Position numbers and translations under genes: made by a program. Positions 7,659 to 16,449 of a DNA stretch of 59,986 bases are shown here, piece by piece (positions within the stretch are counted from its first letter, which is position 1; every line of letters begins with the position of its first letter). Source of the stretch: an uncultured Selenomonas sp. (GTDB lineage: Bacteria; Bacillota; Negativicutes; Selenomonadales; Selenomonadaceae); assembly GCA_902766095.1 (NCBI GenBank), contig CACXCN010000008.1, positions 1-59,986 of the forward strand, given 5' to 3'. The notes under the pieces are model-generated. The model was not told where the DNA came from, did no database searches, and saw only the letters and a program-made list of their open reading frames with translations.

Positions 7659-8564
7659 TCACCGCGCGGCACACCAATCCGCCAGCGCATCGAGCCGGGC
7701 CTTTATGTCCTCCGGCAGGGCCGCCAGCCACTCCTCTGGTATGGCGGAATATCCGTAGCGCGCTCCGGCCATGCCACCCGTGACCGCACCGATCGTGTCG
7801 GCATCGCCACCGCGGTTCACTGCATCGATGACAGCCGCACGGAAGCTGTCCGTCTTGCGCCAGGACTTCATGGCGCAGAGCATCGTCTCCATGACCTTGC
7901 CTTTCGGGACTTCCTCGATATCGCGGCAGATGTCGAGGACGCTGTCGCTATGCTTCATGGCCTCGTCCTCATTGCCAGTCACCAGCTCATGCACCAGGTA
8001 GACGTATTCGACGCAGAGGCGCGTCGACATGGAGTCATGATGCGTCATCGTCGCGATCTGCTCCGTGTAGTCGACCATATCATCGATATCGTCGTAGGCC
8101 AGTGCCGTCGGAATCGTGCGCATGAGCGCGCCGTTGCCCATGCTCTGGTGACCATTCTCGTGCGCCACCTGCAGGCCGGCCTCATCCCAGGCCTCTTCCG
8201 GCTGGCCCTTGTATATGGTATGCATGAGATACCGGGCCGTAGCTATGGCGTGCGAGGACGTCATGCCGATATTCGGCGGACCACTCTCCACCCATTCGAT
8301 GAAGCGTTTCCCGACCTCGGGCACGGGGTTCTCGGGATCGGCCATGATTCCCTCGCCGACGCAGAGCATCATCGCCGTATCATCCGTCGGCTCGCCCGCA
8401 TCACGATCGAACCAGCCGCCCGGCAGCATCGTATCGAGCTTTCCGAATTTCTCCACCAGCTCATCCCTGTCCATCATTTCTGCCGGAGCCCCCAGCGCAT
8501 CGCCTACCGCTACGCCGTACAGCGCTCCCTTCACTTTATCCTTGTCTTTCACCATACATACCAA
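7659..8564 (-). CDS. ADP-ribosylglycohydrolase (DraG/ARH family)
   Basis: 301 residues. The all-helical ADP-ribosylglycohydrolase fold is shown by GALYGVAVGDALGAPAE near the start, the metal site EPTDDTAMML, NGALMRTIP in the middle, and the second metal site NRGGDADTIGAVTGGMAGARYG near the C-terminus. These supply the Asp/Thr ligands for two Mg ions. Family members remove ADP-ribose from arginine or other acceptors in the cytoplasm. No matching ADP-ribosyltransferase or nitrogenase gene is visible. The first ATG (8564) has AAGG six bases upstream. It sits just upstream of the pilB-like gene. Confidence 0.9.
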   Translation of the reverse strand: MVCMVKDKDKVKGALYGVAVGDALGAPAEMMDRDELVEKFGKLDTMLPGGWFDRDAGEPTDDTAMMLCVGEGIMADPENPVPEVGKRFIEWVESGPPNIGMTSSHAIATARYLMHTIYKGQPEEAWDEAGLQVAHENGHQSMGNGALMRTIPTALAYDDIDDMVDYTEQIATMTHHDSMSTRLCVEYVYLVHELVTGNEDEAMKHSDSVLDICRDIEEVPKGKVMETMLCAMKSWRKTDSFRAAVIDAVNRGGDADTIGAVTGGMAGARYGYSAIPEEWLAALPEDIKARLDALADWCAAR

Positions 8565-8675
8565 ACCTTCCCATACGACTTATACCATCATCTGCAAAAG
8601 CAATCTTCCCATCGTTCACATTCTCTTCATTGCGGAATGTTTGATCCGATGCTAGGGGGGCTAAGTCTCACCTTA

Positions 8676-8906
8676 TCAGGAATGCTTGCCCGCACCTTTC
8701 TTCTTTACCTCCAGACCCAGCTCCCGGCGTCGCTGCGCGAGGCGTGCCTGTCGCTCGCGCCAGTTGCAGTAGCCGAAGTAGCACATCGCCAGGGCACAGG
8801 CCAGCTGCAGCACCCCCAGAGCCGTAGCCGCATCATAAACGCTCTCCAGTCCAAGCGAGACGCCCAGCAAAGCGGTCAATAAATAGAGACTGGTCGTATT
8901 GCTCAT
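8676..8906 (-). CDS. Small membrane protein of unknown function
   Basis: 76 residues. Two hydrophobic stretches (YLLTALLGVSLGLESVYDAA and ALGVLQLACALAMCYFGYCNW) form a helical hairpin, followed by a strongly basic cytoplasmic tail (RERQARLAQRRRELGLEVKKKGAGK). No family is recognised. The start is supported by AAAGGAGA ten bases upstream and by a clear promoter 35 bases further out. It lies upstream of the ADP-ribosylglycohydrolase gene with about 110 bases between them. Confidence 0.7.
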   Translation of the reverse strand: MSNTTSLYLLTALLGVSLGLESVYDAATALGVLQLACALAMCYFGYCNWRERQARLAQRRRELGLEVKKKGAGKHS

Positions 8907-8940
8907 ATTGTTCTGTCTCCTTTACAATGCTTTTGATAAC

Positions 8941-8969
8941 ATTATAACGCCATTGCCCACATTTTGCCA
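8941..8969 (-). promoter_or_regulatory. Promoter of the small membrane protein gene
   Basis: Minus strand: -35 TGGCAA (8969-8964), 17-base spacer, perfect -10 TATAAT (8946-8941). The 19 bases 8938-8956 (AACATTATAACGCCATTGC on the plus strand) are identical to the recA promoter at 29218-29236. Confidence 0.6.
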
Positions 8970-9224
8970 CAGGCAAAATATTCCTATCAGCATTTTCCCC
9001 AGCGACGAACTTTGCGTCGCTGCGAGGCCGCAGATGGCTTGCAGGTGATCCGGGAGTAAAATCATTTTTTTCTATCATAATGCAGGAAAACTTTTTCTGA
9101 ACGAGAATAATTTCATAGAGATAGAGCTGGATGTTCAGCCGACATCTCCCGCTTTGCAAAAAGCCAGGGAAATCGTTTCACCGAATCTCGCCCATAGCTG
9201 TGGAAATGCAGGATAAAGGGTATT
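8970..9224. other. Intergenic region upstream of the FIST chemoreceptor
   Basis: No gene is seen. A small hairpin (AGCGACG and CGTCGCT at about 9000-9021) and AT-rich stretches around 9060-9110 could hold the chemoreceptor promoter, but no convincing hexamer pair or sigma-28 site was found. Confidence 0.4.
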
Positions 9225-9240
9225 AAAAGGAGTGTATGCT

Positions 9241-11361
9241 ATGTTCGGACTTTTCTCCAACAAAAATAAACAGGTCGAGACACCGCAGCCGCAAGCCGCG
9301 CCGGCAGCGCCAAAGGTGCGCTCGAAGGCTATGCCCACGACTTCCGCCACCGTCGCCGTCAAGGCTGCCGGGGCTCCCGACAGTCAGGCCGATATCAAAG
9401 TCGCCTATCTGAAGGCCAGCGAAATCGACGCAGCCCATATCAAGGATCTGACCAGCCTGCCGAATGGCACGGCTCTGCTCATGGGCTTCGTCTCTGCCGA
9501 CTGCGACTTCGAGCAGGTCTCGCATCAGGTAAAATCCCTGGTCTCGCCGAACACGAAGGTCATGCTGATGACGACCTCCGGCGAGCTGTGCCGGCAGCCG
9601 GGTTCGGACACGATATACCGCCCGGCCGATGACAATCGCCAGCGCGTACTGCTGCAGTCGTTCTCGCATCGCATGATCCAGGATATCTATACGATCAACC
9701 TGCCGCTGCCGAACGAGGATCTGAAGCAGAATGACGTGCGCCAGACGGTCGCTGAGCGTGTCGAGGCCATGAAGCTCGAGCTCCAGACGCATAAGATTCC
9801 TTTCCGCGTCAGCGTCAACCACTGCTTCGCCCTGATATACGTCGACGGTCTCTCCAACTGCGAGACATTCGTGCTGCAGGCCCTCTATGAGTCCCAGATG
9901 CTGCCGTGCCCGTACATCGGCGGCAGTGCCGGCGGTTCGCTTGATTTCAAGCACACCTACATGTTCGATGGCCGTGACGTACTCGAGAACGCAGCCGTCA
10001 TCAACGTCGTGCGTCTCAATAAGGATTACCGCTATGGCATCATCAAATCTCAGGCATTCGAGCGCGTTCCCGGCGTCGAGTTCACCATTGCTTCGGCCAA
10101 CACCGCCCTGCGCTATGTCAAGACCGTCGAGAAAGTCGAGAACGGTGAAAGCCAGGCCGTCAGCATCATCACAGCCCTGAAAGATTACTTCGGCGTGACG
10201 ACGAATGACGAACTGCTCGAAAAGTTCAAGGGCTACTCCTTTGCTACCGATATCGGCGGTCAGGACTATGTCCGCGATGTCAATGTCATCGATGGCGACA
10301 ACGACCGCATCACGTTCTTCTGCGATGTCGTCTCCGGTGAGAAACTCAATCTGATCAAGCGCGTAGATATAAAGTCCACGCTGAGCCACGACCTCGACGA
10401 ATTCGAGAAGAACAAGCCGACACCGATCGGCGGTATTCTGAACGACTGCATCATGCGACGTCTCGGCTATCCGGAAGATATCAAGCACATGGATTATTTC
10501 CAGAATATCCCGGTTGCCGGTTTCTCCAGCTTCGGCGAGATTGCCGGTCTGCATGTCAATGAGACATTCACCGGCATATTCTTCTACCATGCGCCGCACG
10601 AATTTGCCGATCGCTATATCGATAATTTCGCACAGAACTACGCGAACTGCTACGCGTTCTTCTTCCGCCGCATCATCTCCCGCCAGTATCACATCGACAA
10701 GCTCAAGGACAACCTGCTCTCGATATTCCAGGACTATCAGTCGAAGATGCCCAGCATCATCAAGACGATCACGACCATGTCGAGCGATGTCGAGCTCATC
10801 CAGGAGTCCATCCATCAGCTGGCCGAGGGCATCGACAAACAGAGCTCGCTGTTCGACCAGCTCATGCAGCGCTCGAACGAGATCATGCCGAAACTCGACA
10901 TGCTGTCTCAGAGCACGCAGAAAATCGACGATGTCATGAAGATGATCAACGAGATTGCGGCTCAGACGAACCTGCTGGCCCTCAACGCAGCAATCGAAGC
11001 CGCCCGCGCCGGCGAGGCTGGCCGTGGATTCTCCGTCGTCGCCGACGAAGTCCGCAAGCTCTCGGAAAACACCCAGTCCAGCCTGCATACCTCGGACGAG
11101 GCCATCCAGGTCCTGCTGCATGATGTCCAGCAGATTGATGAGATCCTGGCCACGAACAAGGATTTCGAGGACCAGATCAACGACTTCAATTCGCATTTCG
11201 CCAACCAGATGAAGGACCTGCACAAGAACCTCGACCGCGGCATCACCAATATCGAGCATTCAACAGCCTCGATCAAGATGCTGCAACAACTGAATGAGAC
11301 GACCGGCTCCGAAATGGAGAAACTGTCCACGCTGATCCATAATATCGAAATGGGTATCTGA
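9241..11361 (+). CDS. Soluble FIST-domain methyl-accepting chemotaxis protein
   Basis: 706 residues with no transmembrane segment, so a cytoplasmic receptor. After a Pro/Ala-rich linker, residues about 50-270 form the FIST_N sensory domain and about 270-460 FIST_C ([24 protein letters not shown]). FIST domains are thought to sense small ligands such as amino acids. The C-terminal MCP signalling hairpin is shown by the tip [41 protein letters not shown]. The coiled coil is short compared with membrane receptors. ATG 9241 is used because AAAAGGAG ends 8 bases before it; a GTG at 9232 overlaps that site. It is followed by a strong terminator, so the gene is alone. No cheA/cheW gene is in the window. 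Confidence 0.88.
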   Translation: MFGLFSNKNKQVETPQPQAAPAAPKVRSKAMPTTSATVAVKAAGAPDSQADIKVAYLKASEIDAAHIKDLTSLPNGTALLMGFVSADCDFEQVSHQVKSLVSPNTKVMLMTTSGELCRQPGSDTIYRPADDNRQRVLLQSFSHRMIQDIYTINLPLPNEDLKQNDVRQTVAERVEAMKLELQTHKIPFRVSVNHCFALIYVDGLSNCETFVLQALYESQMLPCPYIGGSAGGSLDFKHTYMFDGRDVLENAAVINVVRLNKDYRYGIIKSQAFERVPGVEFTIASANTALRYVKTVEKVENGESQAVSIITALKDYFGVTTNDELLEKFKGYSFATDIGGQDYVRDVNVIDGDNDRITFFCDVVSGEKLNLIKRVDIKSTLSHDLDEFEKNKPTPIGGILNDCIMRRLGYPEDIKHMDYFQNIPVAGFSSFGEIAGLHVNETFTGIFFYHAPHEFADRYIDNFAQNYANCYAFFFRRIISRQYHIDKLKDNLLSIFQDYQSKMPSIIKTITTMSSDVELIQESIHQLAEGIDKQSSLFDQLMQRSNEIMPKLDMLSQSTQKIDDVMKMINEIAAQTNLLALNAAIEAARAGEAGRGFSVVADEVRKLSENTQSSLHTSDEAIQVLLHDVQQIDEILATNKDFEDQINDFNSHFANQMKDLHKNLDRGITNIEHSTASIKMLQQLNETTGSEMEKLSTLIHNIEMGI

Positions 11362-11372
11362 TCAGATTCCCC

Positions 11373-11440
11373 AAAGCCTAAAAGACAGGCCGCAGCGGAA
11401 ATGCTCTGCATTCCGTCTGCGGCCTGTTTTTTAGGCTTTT
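11373..11440. terminator. Terminator after the FIST chemoreceptor gene
   Basis: A long stem with arms AAAGCCTAAAAGACAGGCCGCAG (from 11373) and its near-complement ending at 11438, containing a T6 run at 11427-11432. It probably serves both the plus-strand receptor gene and the convergent gpx operon. Confidence 0.85.
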
Positions 11441-11453
11441 ATTCTGTTATATC

Positions 11454-11999
11454 TTAGAGCAGCTGCTCGATTTCCTTCGCCAGGGCTGACGGCTCAGTCG
11501 TCGGCTCGAAGCGGGCCACAACCTTGCCCTCACGATCTATGAGGAACTTGGTGAAGTTCCACTTTATAGAATCGCCTTCGAGATATTCCGGGAAATGCTC
11601 CTCGAGAGCCTTCTGCAGCAAAGCAGCATTAGGATGTGCTGTATCGAAGCCCTTAAAGCCCTGCTGCTGCGTGAGATACTGGAACAGCGGCTGTGCGTTA
11701 TCACCGCGTACATCGCCCTTGGCAAAGATCTGGAAGGTAACGCCGTAGTTCAGGCGGCAGAATTCCTGCACCTCGGCATTGCTGCCCGGTTCCTGCCCGG
11801 CGAACTGATTGCAGGGGAAACCGAGGATTTCGAGGCCCTTATCCTTATACTTCATATAAAGATCTTGGAGATCCTTGAACTGCGGCGTAAATCCGCACTT
11901 GCTCGCCGTGTTTACAACTATAAGGACTTTCCCCTTGTAATCCGCCAGCGATTTCTCCACACCCTTATTCGTCTTAACTACAAAATCATAAATGCTCAT
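11454..11999 (-). CDS. Glutathione peroxidase-family thiol peroxidase
   Basis: 181 residues, the usual length. The catalytic triad region is clear: [12 protein letters not shown] with a Cys (not selenocysteine) nucleophile, the Gln in [13 protein letters not shown], and Trp in IKWNFTKFL. Cys-type bacterial members usually use thioredoxin or glutaredoxin-like partners rather than glutathione, reducing lipid or organic hydroperoxides. It is the third gene after the thioredoxin-reductase-like and glutaredoxin genes, which could supply its electrons. ATG 11999 has a GGAGGC site upstream. Control by the neighbouring OhrR is inferred from the shared promoter region. Confidence 0.94.
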   Translation of the reverse strand: MSIYDFVVKTNKGVEKSLADYKGKVLIVVNTASKCGFTPQFKDLQDLYMKYKDKGLEILGFPCNQFAGQEPGSNAEVQEFCRLNYGVTFQIFAKGDVRGDNAQPLFQYLTQQQGFKGFDTAHPNAALLQKALEEHFPEYLEGDSIKWNFTKFLIDREGKVVARFEPTTEPSALAKEIEQLL

Positions 12000-12041
12000 A
12001 ATACTGCCTCCTTTTTCAACGTCATTTCATTTCATCGGCAT

Positions 12042-12272
12042 TTACAGTCCCAGCAGGGCATCAAGCTTGGCTTTGTCAAAGCTCACGACATAGTTCTTGT
12101 CATCAATCGTGGTGATCGGGACGATGGTGTCGCCGGTGAGCTTGTAGCAGGCATCTCGGTCTGCCTCGTTCTCCTCGATGTTGTGCTCCTCAAAATCGAC
12201 ATGTTTGCTCTTGAGGTACTTCTTGACCTTCTCGCACCAGGGGCATTCATTGATCGAATAAACCTTTACCAT
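12042..12272 (-). CDS. Glutaredoxin-like small redox protein
   Basis: 76 residues of thioredoxin fold with the redox motif CPWC in YSINECPWCEKVKKYLKSK, followed by a cis-Pro segment TIVPITTIDD. This is a NrdH/glutaredoxin-like electron carrier. It overlaps the upstream reductase gene by 7 bases, so the two are translationally coupled and probably partners, with the peroxidase downstream as acceptor. Confidence 0.9.
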   Translation of the reverse strand: MVKVYSINECPWCEKVKKYLKSKHVDFEEHNIEENEADRDACYKLTGDTIVPITTIDDKNYVVSFDKAKLDALLGL

Positions 12273-13210
12273 TTTTCATTTCCTCCTCTTTTATCTTCAA
12301 TATATTTCCCGGCCAGCAGCGCAGCAGTCGTACCATCGGCGGCAGCCGTAGTCAGCTGACGGATTTCCTTCACTCGGACATCACCAGCAGCAAATACGCC
12401 GGGTATCCCGGTACGGCAATCCTCACCGGCGGGTATGCGCCCGTCCTCCATAGCAAGCTCATCCGCGAACAATGCGGTATTCGGTACGACACCGATGTTG
12501 ACAAAGATGCCGTCCACAGCCAGCGACTGCTCCGCCTGCGTATTCTTATCAAAAACATCGATAGAGGTCAGATGCTCCTCACCGTGCAGCGCCCGGATCT
12601 CCGTATCAAGCAGGATTTCCACCTTCGGGTTTTGCCGCAGACGCTCTACCGACACCTCGTCCGCACGGAAAGCGGAGCGATGAATCAGATAAAGCTTGCT
12701 CGCGTACTTCGTCAGGAAGTTGGCAGCATCAACGGCCGCATTGCCGCCGCCCATGACGGCGATAATCTTGCCCTGATAGCTCTGTCCGTCGCAAAGCTCG
12801 CAATAATGCACGCCGCGGTTTGCATAACGCTTTTCTTCCGGCAGCGGAAGCTTGCGGCGATTCATGCCGGAGGCGATGATAACGGCATCAGCCTCATAGA
12901 TATGATCTGTAGTTTCGATGATCTTAGGCGAGCCCTTTAGGACCACCCGCTCGATAGAATCAAATTCATCGATGACCGCGCCGAACGACTCAGCCTGCTC
13001 CTGCAGGGTCGCGATCAGATCACGGCCCGCGACTTTTTTAAAGCCCGGATAGTTCTCGATGCCGGTGGCGTTGGCAATCTGCCCGCCCACAATGCCGTTC
13101 TCGAGCACGAGTGTCGCAAGATTCATCCGTCCCGCATAGAGCGCAGCGGTGAGTCCCGCCATCCCCGCGCCGATGATGACGACATCCTGATGTATTCTCT
13201 CCTTTGCCAT
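12266..13210 (-). CDS. Thioredoxin-reductase-like FAD/NAD(P)H disulfide oxidoreductase
   Basis: About 314 residues, standard for low-molecular-weight thioredoxin reductase. FAD-binding GAGMAGLTAALYAGR and GGQIANATGIENYPGF, redox motif CELC (normally CATC) in HYCELCDGQSYQGK, NAD(P)H-binding GGGNAAVDAANFL, and the C-terminal FAD contact GVFAAGDVRVKEIRQLTTAAADG. It should reduce the adjacent glutaredoxin. ATG 13210 (MAKER) is preferred, being 8 bases from GGGG; an ATG at 13216 is too close. It is the first gene of a three-gene operon divergent from ohrR. Confidence 0.92.
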   Translation of the reverse strand: MAKERIHQDVVIIGAGMAGLTAALYAGRMNLATLVLENGIVGGQIANATGIENYPGFKKVAGRDLIATLQEQAESFGAVIDEFDSIERVVLKGSPKIIETTDHIYEADAVIIASGMNRRKLPLPEEKRYANRGVHYCELCDGQSYQGKIIAVMGGGNAAVDAANFLTKYASKLYLIHRSAFRADEVSVERLRQNPKVEILLDTEIRALHGEEHLTSIDVFDKNTQAEQSLAVDGIFVNIGVVPNTALFADELAMEDGRIPAGEDCRTGIPGVFAAGDVRVKEIRQLTTAAADGTTAALLAGKYIEDKRGGNEKW

Positions 13211-13254
13211 CCGCATGACCCCTTTCTCTGGCTGCGTTTCTCTTTACAGTCTTT

Positions 13255-13282
13255 ATTATACACAATAATTCAATTTTGTCAA
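13255..13282 (-). promoter_or_regulatory. Promoter of the reductase-glutaredoxin-peroxidase operon
   Basis: Minus strand: -35 TTGACA (13282-13277), 16-base spacer, -10 TATAAT (13260-13255); both hexamers are consensus. The -35 overlaps the OhrR palindrome by three bases. Confidence 0.85.
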
Positions 13283-13307
13283 ATATAATTTTGCAAAATT
13301 ATATTTG
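13280..13307. promoter_or_regulatory. Perfect 28-bp palindromic operator between the redox operon and ohrR
   Basis: The half-site CAAATATAATTTTG at 13280-13293 is followed exactly by its reverse complement to 13307. It overlaps the -35 boxes of both divergent promoters. MarR/OhrR repressors bind AT-rich palindromes of this type, so it is the likely OhrR operator; binding is inferred. Confidence 0.8.
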
Positions 13308-13333
13308 TCGCAATAAAAAAAGTATGTTAGAAT
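13305..13333 (+). promoter_or_regulatory. Promoter of ohrR
   Basis: -35 TTGTCG (13305-13310), 17-base spacer, -10 TAGAAT (13328-13333). The -35 overlaps the palindrome edge, suggesting autoregulation. Confidence 0.65.
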
Positions 13334-13372
13334 ATATGCAGGAAAACTCACTACTAATAGAAGGAAACTCAT

Positions 13373-13837
13373 ATGACTACAAAAAAAGAAACTGCTTTTG
13401 ATCCACTACTACTGAAGAACCAGCTTTGCTTTCCGCTTTATGCTTGTGCGCGGAAGATTGTCGCGGCCTATCACCCTTTTCTGAAGAAGATTGGCCTCAC
13501 CTATCCCCAGTACGTCACTATGATGGTGCTATGGGAAGAAAAAAATATTTCCATGCACGATCTCGGGCAACGGCTCTATCTCGATTCGGGCACACTGACC
13601 CCCGTGCTAAAAAAGTTGGAAAAACTGGGCTATATCAAACGCCATCGGTCAGAGGAGGACGAGCGTGTCGTAATCGTTGAAATCACTCCACCGGGGCTGG
13701 CTCTGCGCGACGAGGCCGCCAAAGTTCCCTACGCTATGGGCTGCCTGATCAACAAGGACGGCAATCTCTTCACGCCGCAGGAGGTAAGCACCTTAAAGGA
13801 CGAGCTCTACCGCATAATAAAAACGCTGGAAGCCTGA
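13373..13837 (+). CDS. ohrR: OhrR/MarR-family redox-sensing repressor
   Basis: 154 residues. The NQLCFPLYACARKI segment with Cys19 matches the N-terminal sensing cysteine of OhrR, and YHPFLKKIGLTYPQYVTMMVLWE is the family's signature helix with its partner tyrosines. The winged helix follows (DLGQRLYLDSGTLTPVLKKLEKLGYIKRHRSEEDERVV). OhrR repressors release DNA when organic hydroperoxides oxidise that cysteine. The gene is divergent from a thiol peroxidase operon and the two share a 28-bp palindrome. A second cysteine (Cys25) is nearby. Ribosome site AGAAGGAA precedes the ATG. Confidence 0.9.
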   Translation: MTTKKETAFDPLLLKNQLCFPLYACARKIVAAYHPFLKKIGLTYPQYVTMMVLWEEKNISMHDLGQRLYLDSGTLTPVLKKLEKLGYIKRHRSEEDERVVIVEITPPGLALRDEAAKVPYAMGCLINKDGNLFTPQEVSTLKDELYRIIKTLEA

Positions 13838-13838
13838 T

Positions 13839-13898
13839 ACCAAAAAGCCGGTCGGCATTCACTCCCCACCAGGAGATATGAATGCCGACCGGCTCTTA
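13839..13898. terminator. Bidirectional terminator between ohrR and the DUF445 genes
   Basis: A perfect 16-bp stem (AGCCGGTCGGCATTCA at 13846-13861, complement 13879-13894). On the minus strand it is followed by TTTTTGG; on the plus strand by CTTATT. Confidence 0.85.
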
Positions 13899-15200
13899 TT
13901 ATAGCGCTCGTGCCAAATTGGTCAGTCCGAACAGAACCGTTCCGATGATGGCGCCGACGATGCTGCCGTTCATGCGGATCCAGAGCAGATCCGGCTCGAC
14001 CTTGTCGTAGACCAGATGATTCAGCTGCTCATCGGTGAGGCGCGACAGTACCTCGCGCACGATGATGCCGATCAGGCTCTGCGCATGCAGCGCAGACCGG
14101 GCGATGATATCATAGAGGAAATAGGAGACATGCGTATGCAGCTCGATATCCTCCTCGATATACCGGACCGTGCGGCGATACTCATCGGTCAGCAGTACAG
14201 CCAGATGCGATTGTTGCCAGGCCGCCTCCCCACCAGTTGCCACTGCTTTCTTGTTGGCCAGCAGATCCATCTGCAGCGACGTGATCATCGACTGCAGCAG
14301 CTGCTCGACTGGCAGCCGGTCCAGCAAATCGTCCCAAGCCTGCTGGATGAGTTCGAGGCAATCAGGATCACTGGCCAGCACGGCAGCCTTCTCATAGATG
14401 ACCGGCAGCAGCTCCTGCTGCAGCCCGGAGTCCGGCTCAGCCAGTTCATCGACGAGCTCGAGTAGCTTATTCTGGATGAGGCTGGAGGCTTCCTCCAGAT
14501 TGACGATATTCATAGCCTCAGCCAGTCCGGCAAACATCTGGGCCAGACCGCCATCCGTATGCTCTTCCTTGTACTTTTCCAGCTCTGCCTCTATGCGCTG
14601 ACGCGCCTCCTCTCCTGCCATACGGGGGCGGATGGCGGCGGCCAGCCTGCCCAGCAGGGCTTTATCATGTGCATCGCTCTGCAGCCAGCGCACGAGCCCT
14701 CCGATCATGCTCTCCGGCCGCAGGTCTGCCAGCACGGCACGCAGCTGGCTGGCTATCGCGGCACTGTCCGACCGGGCATCCATCTGGCGCACGGCCCCGG
14801 TCAGATAATGTAGCAACTGACGCACGACCAGCTCCTCATGCTCTGGCTGCCGCAGCCAGTCGTTCACCCATTTCATGATCTCGAGCTTGTCGAGATGACC
14901 GAATATCTTGCGGCGCGAGAAGAACTCTTTCTGCACCATGGTGATGGACGCCTTTATGAAAGCCTCGCGACGACGCGGCAATATGGCGGTATGGTACGGG
15001 AAGCCCAAAGGCTTGCGGAATAGTGCCGTGACCGCGAACCAGTCAGCGATGCCGCCGACGAGAGCCGCCTCGCTCGCGAACAGCAATCCGTCACTGAGCA
15101 ATTTGCCGGGATAGTACAGGTGCAGACACAAGGCGAAACAGAATATGACCAGGGCGGCCAGCAATGTTTTGTCGGCCTTATTCCAATTCGACCATATCAT
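13899..15200 (-). CDS. DUF445 family membrane-anchored protein (copy 1)
   Basis: About 433 residues. An N-terminal membrane span (LLAALVIFCFALCLHLYY) precedes the DUF445 signature GGIADWFAVTALFRKPLGFPYHTAILPRRR. A long alpha-helical middle follows, and the C-terminal end is EPDLLWIRMNGSIVGAIIGTVLFGLTNLARAL with a second span. The molecular role of DUF445 (YjiN-like) proteins is not established. ATG 15200 forms an ATGA overlap with the stop of copy 2; a GTG at 15209 is an alternative. It is the last gene of galU-DUF445-DUF445. Confidence 0.85.
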   Translation of the reverse strand: MIWSNWNKADKTLLAALVIFCFALCLHLYYPGKLLSDGLLFASEAALVGGIADWFAVTALFRKPLGFPYHTAILPRRREAFIKASITMVQKEFFSRRKIFGHLDKLEIMKWVNDWLRQPEHEELVVRQLLHYLTGAVRQMDARSDSAAIASQLRAVLADLRPESMIGGLVRWLQSDAHDKALLGRLAAAIRPRMAGEEARQRIEAELEKYKEEHTDGGLAQMFAGLAEAMNIVNLEEASSLIQNKLLELVDELAEPDSGLQQELLPVIYEKAAVLASDPDCLELIQQAWDDLLDRLPVEQLLQSMITSLQMDLLANKKAVATGGEAAWQQSHLAVLLTDEYRRTVRYIEEDIELHTHVSYFLYDIIARSALHAQSLIGIIVREVLSRLTDEQLNHLVYDKVEPDLLWIRMNGSIVGAIIGTVLFGLTNLARAL

Positions 15201-16432
15201 AGCCCCCACATCCTTTCCGCCACTGTCGTCAGGCCGAACAGAGCCATACCGACCAGCGCTCCTACGATGGAGCCATTGATACGTATCATCTGCAGATCGT
15301 CCTGCACCTTGGCCTCAGCAAAGGCCACGAGCTCGTCATCACTGAGCTCGGACAAGCGCTCACGGATGAGATCCGGTATGACTTGGTGGAAATGCTCCAG
15401 ACCGGCGCGCAGGCGTTCTTTAAGGAATATATCGAACCGTCGCTTATACGTCGCCGAATCACTGAAGGATTGGAGTCGCTCATCGATGAAGCTATCAAGA
15501 TATTTCAGCCAAGGTGAATCCGGCTTGCTGGTATTCGCGTCTATCCAGTTTTTGATGCTGCCAGCGATATCGAGCTCGGACAGCTTTTTCTGCTGCCAGT
15601 CAGCGACGAGAGCCCGGAAGCGCTCATCCTGCACCATAGCCCGCAGGAATGATTCGAAATATGCTTTCACCCCAGCATACTGCTCCGAGGAACCTTCCAA
15701 TAGTCCTTTCAGCTGGCCCTCGAGCCGCTTATTGATCAGCTCTACGGCTCCGGGTCCATCAAGCCCCAGCATCGACAGCATGAACGCACGTCCTGTTGAT
15801 TCGCCCTCATATTCCTTCAGCAGAGCATCGGTCTTGTCGAGCAAAGCCTGCTGGAACTCCGGCGAGCGCTGGACCGACTGCAGCCAGAGCAGCACACCAT
15901 GCAGGATATGACGTGATCCATCGCCGGAGGTCAGATCGTCGGCCAGCTTGTCGAGCAATGTCCCGAGGTCTGCCTGCTCGAGGCCGGAGCGCACGAGCGG
16001 TGCCAGCTCCTCGGCCCATATCTCCGAGTCATGACGTGCAGCCGTCATGATGATCTCCTGCACGATGGCTTTGACGCGCGCACTGCCGCCGCGCCGCTCG
16101 AGGTAATCGACTAGCAGCTGCCCTGTATCCTGGCAGTCGACGACCTTCATGATATTGTCTACAGACAGCAGGTCGTTGCTGGCATAGTTCACCAGCGCCT
16201 CCATGATGCGGCCGCGATTGCGGCGCAAGATATCGGTGCGGTACGATATACCGAGCGGCCGGTGGAATATCGCTGTCACCGCGAACCAATCGGCCAGGCC
16301 GCCGATCGTGGCTGCCAGGAAACCATGATGCAGCAGCTCGAGCACGGGGCCGGAGCCGCCGATACCTATAGTGCCAGCCAGACCGGCAGCCGATATGCCC
16401 AGCGCCAGGTTGGCCTTGTTTTTCTTCTGCAA
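15197..16432 (-). CDS. DUF445 family membrane-anchored protein (copy 2)
   Basis: 411 residues, same plan as the following gene: N-terminal span LALGISAAGLAGTIGIGG, signature GGLADWFAVTAIFHRPLGISYRTDILRRNR, helical middle, and C-terminal DDLQMIRINGSIVGALVGMALFGLTTVAE. The two genes are clear tandem paralogs with diverged middles. The start is a TTG at 16432 with GGAAGGTG six bases upstream, 17 bases after the galU stop. Function unknown. Confidence 0.85.
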   Translation of the reverse strand: MQKKNKANLALGISAAGLAGTIGIGGSGPVLELLHHGFLAATIGGLADWFAVTAIFHRPLGISYRTDILRRNRGRIMEALVNYASNDLLSVDNIMKVVDCQDTGQLLVDYLERRGGSARVKAIVQEIIMTAARHDSEIWAEELAPLVRSGLEQADLGTLLDKLADDLTSGDGSRHILHGVLLWLQSVQRSPEFQQALLDKTDALLKEYEGESTGRAFMLSMLGLDGPGAVELINKRLEGQLKGLLEGSSEQYAGVKAYFESFLRAMVQDERFRALVADWQQKKLSELDIAGSIKNWIDANTSKPDSPWLKYLDSFIDERLQSFSDSATYKRRFDIFLKERLRAGLEHFHQVIPDLIRERLSELSDDELVAFAEAKVQDDLQMIRINGSIVGALVGMALFGLTTVAERMWGL

Positions 16433-16449
16433 TCTTTACACCTTCCGGC

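Noticed and set aside
8980-9240. A possible sigma-28 promoter before the FIST chemoreceptor gene
   Set aside because: TAAA-like boxes occur in the AT-rich stretch but no CCGATA-type -10 stands at the needed distance.
9223-11259. A 678-codon open frame opposite the FIST chemoreceptor gene, and similar long antisense frames opposite htpG (17694-19553) and the aminotransferase gene (29869-31113)
   Set aside because: Same codon-bias effect; the sense strand encodes recognisable full-length proteins.
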